Source: Patescibacteria group bacterium (GTDB taxonomy: Bacteria > Patescibacteriota > Minisyncoccia > Minisyncoccales > GWA2-46-15). From it: DNA of 11,090 nt. This document shows positions 5,456 to 10,642 of the stretch, one piece after another (position 1 is the stretch's first letter; each line of letters opens with the position of its first letter). The DNA is taken from the NCBI GenBank assembly GCA_018895125.1, contig JAHIOR010000007.1:1-11090 (forward strand), given 5' to 3'. Position numbers and translations under genes: made by a program. The notes under the pieces were generated by a model. It had not been told where the DNA came from and did no database searches. It saw nothing but the letters and a program-made list of their open reading frames with translations.

Positions 5456-5485
5456 ACAATCCCGCAAAAAACATTGCGGGATTGT
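5456..5485 (+). other. Strong 12-bp hairpin without U-tract
   Basis: ACAATCCCGCAA (5456-5467) pairs perfectly with TTGCGGGATTGT (5474-5485), loop 5468-5473. It is followed by TCTCATAAAATG, not by a U-run, so it is not a standard intrinsic terminator. It begins 7 bases after the polylysine stop and ends 9 bases before the first ATGA micro-ORF, so it could act on translation, RNA stability or Rho-type termination. Confidence 0.7.
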
Positions 5486-5494
5486 TCTCATAAA

Positions 5495-5509
5495 ATGATT
5501 TTCAAATGA
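5495..5509 (+). CDS. Micro-ORF MIFK, first of an ATGA-coupled chain
   Basis: ATG ATT TTC AAA TGA. Its stop overlaps the next ATG (5506) as ATGA. Four codons; translation is inferred only from the chained overlap arrangement. Confidence 0.3.
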   Translation: MIFK

Positions 5510-5541
5510 TTACTCAAAGATTCCAAAACATTTTAAAATGA
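5506..5541 (+). CDS. Micro-ORF MITQRFQNILK, partial copy of the SpeD N-terminus
   Basis: Eleven codons, with the stop TGA overlapping the speD ATG (5538) as ATGA. The peptide begins MITQRF, the same six residues as SpeD, and the 32 bases match the first 32 bases of speD at 23 positions, with mostly third-position differences in the first codons. This looks like a tandem duplication of the gene start kept as a coupled upstream ORF. Reinitiation or coupling into speD is inferred. Confidence 0.45.
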   Translation: MITQRFQNILK

Positions 5542-5972
5542 TCACACAAAGGTTTCATTATATTTTCGACGCTTGGGGCATATCCCCTAAAAATCTAAAT
5601 AATAAAAGATTGGTAGATTCTTTACTCAAGGGCGTTTCTAAGATTTGCAAAATGAGAATTATCGGCGGTCCCTTGGTAGTTCAAGGCATGGATTACAATC
5701 CCGGGATTTCCGGATTTTGCATTATTGATTTTTCCCATATTTCAATTCACACTTTTTCTAACCCTGGTGAAGTTTGTGTTGACATTTTTTCCTGTAAACC
5801 ATTTGATCCCAAAGAAGTAAAAGGGTACCTTTCAAAGAAGCTAGGAGTTAGCCAAAAAAACCTTATGTTTTTCCAGATTGATTATCCGGTCAGAAACCCT
5901 CAAAGTCTTCCAGCTAGAACTGTTGCTAAACCCATCAAATTCAAACGGTTAGCAACCATGGCCTCGAAGTAG
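5538..5972 (+). CDS. speD: SpeD/AdoMetDC-family pyruvoyl decarboxylase proenzyme (possibly repurposed)
   Basis: This 144-residue protein is a prokaryotic-type S-adenosylmethionine decarboxylase homologue, which cleaves itself to make a pyruvoyl group. The site is SHISIHT with Ser66 as pyruvoyl precursor. His71 and Cys86 keep the same spacing as the catalytic Ser63/His68/Cys83 of the Thermotoga enzyme. The residue before the serine is Phe65, where the family normally has Glu (ESH). The C-terminus carries an extra basic tail of about 30 residues. No spermidine synthase lies nearby; a DHS homologue and agmatinase follow. Some SpeD homologues, including ones from CPR bacteria, are known to be arginine or ornithine decarboxylases, and this context fits an arginine decarboxylase. 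The family call is firm and the substrate is open. ATG 5538 is chosen by homology; the ATG at 5506 is in another frame. Confidence 0.85.
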   Translation: MITQRFHYIFDAWGISPKNLNNKRLVDSLLKGVSKICKMRIIGGPLVVQGMDYNPGISGFCIIDFSHISIHTFSNPGEVCVDIFSCKPFDPKEVKGYLSKKLGVSQKNLMFFQIDYPVRNPQSLPARTVAKPIKFKRLATMASK

Positions 5973-6000
5973 AAGATTAAAAAGTAATCATAAAAAGAAA

Positions 6001-7095
6001 ATGGTTTCAAAGACCCCTAATCCTTACTTGAAGGAAAAAGTTCAAGCTATTGAGGTCGGAAAGAAAACAATTTCCGAGCTTTTAGACGCAATGTCGCAAA
6101 CCGGTTTTCAGGGCAGAAAGTTGGGAGATTTGGTGAAAACCTGGGAGACAATGATTAAGGATAAAAATTTAACGATCTTGATGGGGTATGCCGCTTCTTT
6201 AAGCACCACTGGTCAATGGAAGATTATTAACTGGCTGATTAAAAACCGTTATATTGATATTCTAGTTGGCACTGGCGCCAATCTTTCCGAAGACATTGTT
6301 GAGGCCATGGGAAATTCTTATTGGAAGGGCAGTCATCTGGTTGATGATGTTGAGTTGCTGAGTACAGACATTAATCGTTATTACGACGTTTTCGGCAAGG
6401 AAACAGATTACATGGACATGACAGAGATGATTGCCGACTTCTACGTCAAGAATTTGAAACCCGATTATCCTTATTCTTCCAGAGAAATCTTTTCTCTCTT
6501 TGGCAAATGGCTTTGGAAAAAAGGAATTAAGAGCATTGTGGCGACGGCTTCTCAATATGGCGTGCCGGTTTTCTGCCCGGCCATTGTTGACAGCCCCTAC
6601 GGCGACGCCGGCCTGATCGCCAAGTCCAAGGGCTTCAATCTGATCATTGACAACATGAAAGATTATATTGAGTTTATGAGTTTGGCGGAAAAAATTAAAG
6701 AATCCGGCGTCATCTATATCGGCGGCGGCGTGCCCAAGGATTTCATTCAATTACTGGCCGTGACCGCCGATCTTCTTTATCCAAACAGGACCATCCCTGG
6801 AAGAAAATTCGAGGTTCTCAAGGTTGAAAGAAAAAAGGGCAAAGATCATGTGGTTGAAACTTATTATCCCCACAAATACGCTTTGCAAATTACAACCGAC
6901 GCTCCCCAATGGGGCGGCTTGAGTGGCTGCACTTTTGAAGAAGCGACCAGCTGGGGCAAGGAAAAAGTGGGAGCTCCCAAGGTCCAGTGTTTTTGCGATG
7001 CCACCATTGCTCTGCCGTTAGTTTCTCACGCTCTTTTTGAGAATGTGAAAACCAAGAGAAAAGGAACTGATTTTTCTTCTGTTTTTAAATCGTAA
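6001..7095 (+). CDS. Deoxyhypusine synthase-family protein (probable homospermidine synthase-like)
   Basis: This 364-residue NAD-dependent enzyme of the deoxyhypusine synthase family moves an aminobutyl group between amines or onto eIF5A. NAD-binding features include MGYAASLSTTG, LVGTGANLSED (about 89-99), and GVIYIGGGVPKDF. The catalytic lysine is conserved: Lys320 in SGCTFEEATSWGK aligns with human Lys329, and the Trp and Glu of that motif are kept. The His-His pair of the eukaryotic enzyme (GGGVVKHHI) is replaced by Asp-Phe, and the DGSDSGA loop is GGLSGC, so spermidine/eIF5A binding residues differ. Bacteria normally lack eIF5A, and bacterial relatives are thought to make homospermidine or similar amines. 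The start is 28 bases after speD and the end 12 bases before the agmatinase, in one operon. Confidence 0.85.
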   Translation: MVSKTPNPYLKEKVQAIEVGKKTISELLDAMSQTGFQGRKLGDLVKTWETMIKDKNLTILMGYAASLSTTGQWKIINWLIKNRYIDILVGTGANLSEDIVEAMGNSYWKGSHLVDDVELLSTDINRYYDVFGKETDYMDMTEMIADFYVKNLKPDYPYSSREIFSLFGKWLWKKGIKSIVATASQYGVPVFCPAIVDSPYGDAGLIAKSKGFNLIIDNMKDYIEFMSLAEKIKESGVIYIGGGVPKDFIQLLAVTADLLYPNRTIPGRKFEVLKVERKKGKDHVVETYYPHKYALQITTDAPQWGGLSGCTFEEATSWGKEKVGAPKVQCFCDATIALPLVSHALFENVKTKRKGTDFSSVFKS

Positions 7096-7107
7096 GAAAG
7101 GTATAAA

Positions 7108-7971
7108 ATGAAATTACCTCTTTATCCGGCTTCCGAGGCCAATAATTTTGGAGGGCTGGATTTTCAAAACTACGCAAAGGCCAAAGTGGCGATTTTCCCC
7201 GTGCCTTATGATTCCACTACTTATTACAAGCCCGGCACCAAAGAAGGGCCCAGGGCTATTATTGACGCTTCGCGCCACATGGAAGTTTATGATATCGAAT
7301 CGGGCCAATCAATTAAAGATACAGATGTTTTCACTTTAGAAGAGCTGGAACCGTCAAAAAACTCGCCCAAAGAAACTCTTTTGAGGATCGAAAAAGTTAT
7401 TGCCCAAATTTTGGCTGATAAAAAGATTCCTTTTATGCTTGGCGGCGAGCATTCTATTACTGCGGGCGCGATTTGGGCCTTTGTAAAAGCGCAAAAGGAT
7501 TTTTCTGTTCTACAGATTGACGCTCATTCTGATTTGAGAGACGTTTTTGAGGGCACGAAGTTTCATCACGCTTCGGTAATGCGCCGGGTCAGGGAAAAAG
7601 TAGCTTCAGTGGTTCAGGTGGGGATCAGAAGCATGTGTCAGGAAGAAGCGGAATATATTGAGAAGAAAAAAATAAAAAACATTTTTTTCGCCCCAAAATT
7701 ACCCGTGGAAGAAATTCTTTTTTCTCTGAAGAAAAATGTTTATTTGACTTTTGATATAGACGCTTTAGACCCGTCAATAATGCCGGCCACGGGTACGCCT
7801 GAACCCGGCGGCCTGGGTTGGTATGAAACACTGGAGTTTTTAGATGCAGTGGCAAAAACGAAAAACATTATCGGCGCGGACTTGGTTGAGCTTTCGCCCA
7901 TTCCGGGTTTGATTTTTCCCGATTTTCTTGCCGCCAAATTAGCATATAAAATAACAAATCATATAATTTAA
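7108..7971 (+). CDS. speB: Agmatinase-family ureohydrolase
   Basis: This 287-residue member of the arginase/agmatinase family removes urea from agmatine to give putrescine, or from aminopropylagmatine to give spermidine. The two-manganese site is complete: His115 in GGEHS, Asp138, His140 and Asp142 in DAHSD, and Asp216 and Asp218 in DIDALDP, followed by TGTPEPGGL. Length is normal. The start follows an AAGAAAGG Shine-Dalgarno sequence. Placed third after a SpeD homologue and a DHS homologue, it supplies the middle step of an arginine-agmatine-putrescine route if the SpeD homologue decarboxylates arginine. If SpeD makes decarboxylated AdoMet instead, the aminopropylagmatine route would need an aminopropyltransferase from elsewhere in the genome. 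Confidence 0.88.
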   Translation: MKLPLYPASEANNFGGLDFQNYAKAKVAIFPVPYDSTTYYKPGTKEGPRAIIDASRHMEVYDIESGQSIKDTDVFTLEELEPSKNSPKETLLRIEKVIAQILADKKIPFMLGGEHSITAGAIWAFVKAQKDFSVLQIDAHSDLRDVFEGTKFHHASVMRRVREKVASVVQVGIRSMCQEEAEYIEKKKIKNIFFAPKLPVEEILFSLKKNVYLTFDIDALDPSIMPATGTPEPGGLGWYETLEFLDAVAKTKNIIGADLVELSPIPGLIFPDFLAAKLAYKITNHII

Positions 7972-7977
7972 AACAAT

Positions 7978-8508
7978 ATGTTTATTCAAGCTAAATCCCT
8001 TCCCCAAATTTTAACTTTTGGAGAAACAAAATATTATATTTTTTCCTTAGTCTTTACGGGATTGGCGGTTTTTACGCCCTGGTTAGCGCATCAATTTAAT
8101 CTGGCCGGACAGATTTTTTTGCCGATGCATATTTTTGTGTTGGCCGCCGGGTTTTTATTCGGTTGGAGAACGGGATTAATAGTGGGAGTTTTAAGTTCTT
8201 TGTCGAGTTATTTTCTGACGCAAATGCCGGCGATGGCATTATTGCCCCAAGTTATTTTAGAGTTGGCGGTTTACGGAATTGCGATCGGTCTTTTAAGAGA
8301 GAAAAATTTTAATATCTGGGTTTCATTGTTTTTCGCCATGGTGTTAGGAAGATTGGCGAGAGTTTTATTCATATCGTTTTTTGTTCCGGGGATGGATGTT
8401 TTGCAGTTCATCAGCATAAGTTTGCCCGGCATGATTCTGCAGATAGCGCTGATTCCTTTAATTATCCGTTTGGTTCGAGAATTCATTCCGCAAAAAGATA
8501 ATGCATAA
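7978..8508 (+). CDS. ECF transporter S component-like membrane protein
   Basis: This 176-residue protein has about six membrane segments (roughly 20-40, 46-62, 64-82, 88-106, 112-135 and 148-166). It shows the typical S-component pattern LPMHIFVLAAGFLFGWRTGLIVG followed by a loop with MPAM. S components bind a vitamin or other small molecule and work with a shared EcfT/EcfA energising module, which is not in this window. It starts 6 bases after the agmatinase stop and overlaps the DUF1893 gene by 8 bases, so it is part of the polyamine operon. The substrate cannot be read from sequence; a polyamine-related compound or its precursor is possible by context, and a vitamin is the conservative alternative. 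Confidence 0.72.
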   Translation: MFIQAKSLPQILTFGETKYYIFSLVFTGLAVFTPWLAHQFNLAGQIFLPMHIFVLAAGFLFGWRTGLIVGVLSSLSSYFLTQMPAMALLPQVILELAVYGIAIGLLREKNFNIWVSLFFAMVLGRLARVLFISFFVPGMDVLQFISISLPGMILQIALIPLIIRLVREFIPQKDNA

Positions 8509-8893
8509 AAAATTTGAGAGATTCGCACAAGGCAAATTCGCTTTAGAAATAAGGCAAGAGGGGAGAATTATTTTCCGGTCAAAAAAACAAGGGGTGGAAG
8601 GATTACTTTGGTTCGTTAAAAAGTACGGCCGGCGACATCGGGATTTGGTAATTTTTGATAAAATCATTGGTAAGGCGGCGGCCTTGCTTTTCGCGTATTT
8701 GGGAGCAAAAGAAGTTTATGGAGTGATCGGAAGCGAATCAGCAGTCAGAGTTTTGCGCAAATTCAGAGTTAAATTTTATTTCAAGAAGACAGTCAAAGGT
8801 ATTTTGAATAAGCGTAAAACTGGTCCTTGTCCAATGGAAGCGCTTTCGAGAACGAAAACCCCGGAAGAACTGTATAATTTATTGAAGAAATAG
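8501..8893 (+). CDS. DUF1893 family protein
   Basis: This 130-residue protein matches the DUF1893 family pattern (Thermotoga TM1506 type, assigned a cytidine-deaminase-like fold). Visible markers are FALEIRQEGRIIFRSKKQGVEGLL, VIFDKIIGKAAALLFAYLGAKEVYG (about 50-74), SESAVRVL and GPCPMEAL near residue 110. The Cys-Pro-Met-Glu and Asp-Lys-x-x-Gly-Lys-Ala motifs are family hallmarks. No biochemical role is established that I know of. The start overlaps the ECF S gene by 8 bases (ATGCATAA), so the two are translationally coupled; a functional partnership with the transporter or the polyamine enzymes is inference. It is the last gene before the terminator. Confidence 0.78.
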   Translation: MHKKFERFAQGKFALEIRQEGRIIFRSKKQGVEGLLWFVKKYGRRHRDLVIFDKIIGKAAALLFAYLGAKEVYGVIGSESAVRVLRKFRVKFYFKKTVKGILNKRKTGPCPMEALSRTKTPEELYNLLKK

Positions 8894-8917
8894 GACTATC
8901 TTTATCTCTTTATTATT

Positions 8918-8943
8918 CAAGGCCACTAGGCCTTGCTTTTTTT
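8918..8943 (+). terminator. Intrinsic terminator of the polyamine operon
   Basis: CAAGGCC-ACTA-GGCCTTG (8918-8935), then C and seven T. This is a clean 7-bp stem and closes the speD-to-DUF1893 unit. Confidence 0.9.
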
Positions 8944-8998
8944 GAGTTTTGTGTTATTATAATCCTATCGACAAAACCCCCATAAGTTAAGAAAGGAG
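8933..8998 (+). promoter_or_regulatory. Promoter and strong ribosome site of the GNAT gene
   Basis: TATAAT at 8958-8963 with TTGCTT (8933-8938) 19 bases upstream, inside the terminator tail; the -35 is poor. AAAGGAG at 8992-8998 lies 6 bases before the ATG and is one of the few strong Shine-Dalgarno sites in the window. Confidence 0.5.
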
Positions 8999-9004
8999 TT
9001 CGTC

Positions 9005-9451
9005 ATGAACACGTCGGTTAGGAAAGCGAGGAAGATTGATAGGAAAGCCTGCATCAATCTTCTCCAACAGCTGTATTCACATCTTTCTCCGGAAGACTTG
9101 GAAGAGAAGTTCTTCTGGGGAGAGGAGCAGGCTTATGTTCTTTGGGCCGACCACAAGCCCGTCGGCGTCATTGTCTGGGAAGAGTATGATTATCTTCCGG
9201 ACAACAGTTGCCTACTGGAGCTGTCAGCGATTGTCATCGATAAAGACAATCGCTTGCGAGGCTTCGGCAGGGATCTATACTGGGCCTCTCTCAGCCTGGT
9301 CAGGGAGAAAATGGATGTTTGCGGCATCCATGTCCTGGCCACACGAGATTCGGTGGGGTTTTATGAGAGGGTTATGCCCACGCGAAGCGCCCGGACGCCG
9401 GTGCTATTGATAAGGGGGATATCTTATATTTCGCTTTTGTGTGCGGTTTAA
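9005..9451 (+). CDS. GNAT-family N-acetyltransferase, probably frameshifted near residue 122
   Basis: The N-terminus (VRKARKIDRKACINLLQQL) and the acetyl-CoA motif A (LELSAIVIDKDNRLRGFGRDLYW, around residues 72-94) are typical GNAT. Motif B begins FYER (119-122) but then runs into VMPTRSARTP, which does not look like the family. One frame over, from 9370, the text reads GYAHAKRPDAGAIDKGDILYFAF, the usual FYE-x-GY ending. One extra G in the GGG at 9369-9371 would join the two. The corrected frame runs to a TAA at 9544-9546, through the terminator hairpin, so its true end is unclear. This could be a sequencing error, a real mutation or programmed shifting. The substrate is unknown. Its G+C content is higher than its neighbours and its ribosome site is strong, so recent transfer is possible. 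Confidence 0.72.
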   Translation: MNTSVRKARKIDRKACINLLQQLYSHLSPEDLEEKFFWGEEQAYVLWADHKPVGVIVWEEYDYLPDNSCLLELSAIVIDKDNRLRGFGRDLYWASLSLVREKMDVCGIHVLATRDSVGFYERVMPTRSARTPVLLIRGISYISLLCAV

Positions 9452-9454
9452 GAC

Positions 9455-9490
9455 AAAAGAGCTGTGGAGAAGAACCCGCAGCTCTTTTAA
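9455..9490 (+). terminator. Intrinsic terminator after the GNAT gene
   Basis: AAAAGAGCTG (9455-9464) pairs perfectly with CAGCTCTTTT (9479-9488) across a 14-nt loop; AATTTTG follows. With A-run 5' and T-run 3' it could work in both directions. Confidence 0.75.
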
Positions 9491-9504
9491 TTTTGACCAG
9501 AAAG

Positions 9505-9525
9505 GGTTATAATGTCTTAATAACC
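9505..9525 (+). promoter_or_regulatory. TATAAT within an inverted repeat upstream of the MscS-like gene
   Basis: TATAAT (9508-9513) overlaps the left arm of GGTTAT (9505-9510), 9 bases, ATAACC (9520-9525). The -35 is weak (TTTTAA, 9485-9490, in the terminator tail). This could be a repressible promoter for the gene at 9619. Confidence 0.4.
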
Positions 9526-9566
9526 ATAAAGGTCGTATCATTTTAATTAATTTATCTAACAACAAA

Positions 9567-9610
9567 ATAGCGAACTGAAAGTTCGATATATCGAATCTTC
9601 GATTCGCTAT
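9567..9610 (+). other. Long hairpin just before the MscS-like start
   Basis: ATAGCGAA (9567-9574) pairs with TTCGCTAT (9603-9610). Inside is a perfect 14-base palindrome, TTCGATATATCGAA (9582-9595). The ATG follows 8 bases later, with no Shine-Dalgarno sequence. It may control translation or be a protein site. Confidence 0.6.
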
Positions 9611-9618
9611 AAAATAAT

Positions 9619-10296
9619 ATGATTCAAGACTGGTATTGGGCCACTTATAAGGCCATGCAGGACCTTTGGGTCGGCTTTTTGTACTTTATTCCTAACCTTG
9701 TTGGCGCCGTTATTGTTTTTGTGGTTGGCTGGTTTATTGCTTCCTGGGCGGGTATTGCCATCACCAAAGTTCTTAATTGGTTAAAGCTAAATCAAGCTTT
9801 TTCCAAAGCCAAATGGGATGAAGCCTTAGAAAAGGCCGGCATTAAAGCAGACGTGGCTGGTTTTATCGGCCAGATTTGCCGCTGGATTCTAGTAATCACT
9901 TTCTTATCGGCCTCAGTCGAAGTTCTTGGTTTGGTGGCTTTCGCCGGCTTGTTAGCCGAGGTTGTGGCTTGGCTGCCTAACGTCATTGTAGTTGTCTTAA
10001 TAATGGTGGTGGCCGTGATTGTAGCTGACATTCTGGAGAAAATAGTCGTGGCTTCTTTAGTAAAGGCAAAGATAAAACAGACTCATTTAGCTTCATTAAT
10101 AGTTAAGTGGTCTATTTATATCTTTTCTTTGTTCGCCATCTTAATGCAGCTGAATATTGCTTCTTTCCTGATTCAAACTCTTTTCACCGGCTTAGTGGCT
10201 ATTCTCGTCATTGGCGGAGGATTAGCCTTGGGATTGGGAGCAAAAGACGTGACTAAAAATCTTCTCGAGGATTTAGTCAGGAAGCTGAAAGACTAG
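9619..10296 (+). CDS. MscS-type TM-helix membrane protein without cytoplasmic domain
   Basis: This 225-residue protein has about five membrane segments (near residues 18-48, 82-105, 107-138, 162-180 and 186-208). The last one, VIGGGLALGLGAKDVTKNLLEDLV, resembles the pore helix of small-conductance mechanosensitive channels and of TM_helix-repeat (CmpX-like) proteins. The first segment, FIPNLVGAVIVFVVGWFIASW, is the usual TM_helix opening. The protein ends about 15 residues after the pore-like helix, so the beta and alpha/beta cytoplasmic domains of MscS are absent. An ion- or osmolyte-channel role is inferred. The stop at 10294-10296 is natural, with only a weak hairpin (AAAAG/CTTTT, 10311-10324) before the rRNA promoter. 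Confidence 0.75.
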   Translation: MIQDWYWATYKAMQDLWVGFLYFIPNLVGAVIVFVVGWFIASWAGIAITKVLNWLKLNQAFSKAKWDEALEKAGIKADVAGFIGQICRWILVITFLSASVEVLGLVAFAGLLAEVVAWLPNVIVVVLIMVVAVIVADILEKIVVASLVKAKIKQTHLASLIVKWSIYIFSLFAILMQLNIASFLIQTLFTGLVAILVIGGGLALGLGAKDVTKNLLEDLVRKLKD

Positions 10297-10332
10297 CTTA
10301 AAATTAGAACAAAAGACCGCTTTTCTTGGGAC

Positions 10333-10361
10333 TTGACAAGAGTTTTCAAGTTGGTTAGAAT
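10333..10361 (+). promoter_or_regulatory. rRNA promoter
   Basis: TTGACA (10333-10338), a 17-bp spacer and TAGAAT (10356-10361) give a near-consensus promoter, with a start near 10368, about 275 bases before the 23S rRNA. A hairpin CGAGCA-GGG-TGCTCG (10372-10386) begins almost at the RNA 5' end. Confidence 0.75.
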
Positions 10362-10429
10362 GATTTTATGACGAGCAGGGTGCTCGACATATCGTTACAC
10401 GTTATCAACCTTTAATGAAAGTTATGAAT

Positions 10430-10523
10430 TCATCTAAAACCATCCTAAGAAGAAGCGTCTGATTCCTGGGATTTTTTAGTGCCAGAACGGACCGCTTCAG
10501 CAGCGGTTTTTTGTTTCAGATGA
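10430..10523 (+). promoter_or_regulatory. Attenuator-like leader of the 23S gene
   Basis: TCATCTAAAAC (10430-10440) pairs with GTTTCAGATGA (10513-10523) at 10 of 11 positions and encloses a terminator (10491-10512). An alternative pairing GAAGCG (10452-10457) with CGCTTC (10493-10498) would break that terminator stem. This gives terminator and antiterminator folds. It could instead be a separate ~145-nt small RNA. Confidence 0.4.
10491..10512 (+). terminator. Intrinsic terminator in the rRNA leader
   Basis: ACCGCT-TCAGC-AGCGGT (10491-10507) with six T (10507-10512). It stands between the rRNA promoter and the 23S gene, so full-length transcription needs readthrough or antitermination. Confidence 0.7.
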
Positions 10524-10583
10524 TTAATGATGATTTAAAGATAGGACAGATTAGGTAGGACCTTTGACAATCTAATCTAGCAA

Positions 10584-10636
10584 TACCCCTTTAGAATATA
10601 TCGGGCGGGACGCCTGTTATGGAACTAAGGGGGGTA
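10584..10636 (+). other. Hairpin directly 5' of 23S rRNA
   Basis: TACCCCTTTAG (10584-10594) pairs with CTAAGGGGGGTA (10625-10636) with a slight bulge; inside is CGGGCG-GGA-CGCCTG (10602-10616). It ends a few bases before the expected mature 23S end and is probably involved in pre-rRNA processing. Confidence 0.55.
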
Positions 10637-10642
10637 AGAAAT

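Noticed and set aside
5456..5485. An intrinsic terminator before speD
   Set aside because: The stem is strong, but no U-tract follows (TCTCATAAAATG), so it is listed as a hairpin only.
6262..8667. Several minus-strand ORFs within the DHS, agmatinase, ECF and DUF1893 genes
   Set aside because: All are shadows of well-supported + strand genes, with no start signals or family motifs.
9036..9410. Overlapping ORF of 124 codons in another frame of the GNAT gene
   Set aside because: Its text is not protein-like and the GNAT motifs are in the 9005 frame.
10564..10597. A second rRNA promoter (TTGACA at 10564 with TAGAAT at 10592)
   Set aside because: The spacer is about 22 bases and the -10 falls inside the pre-23S hairpin.
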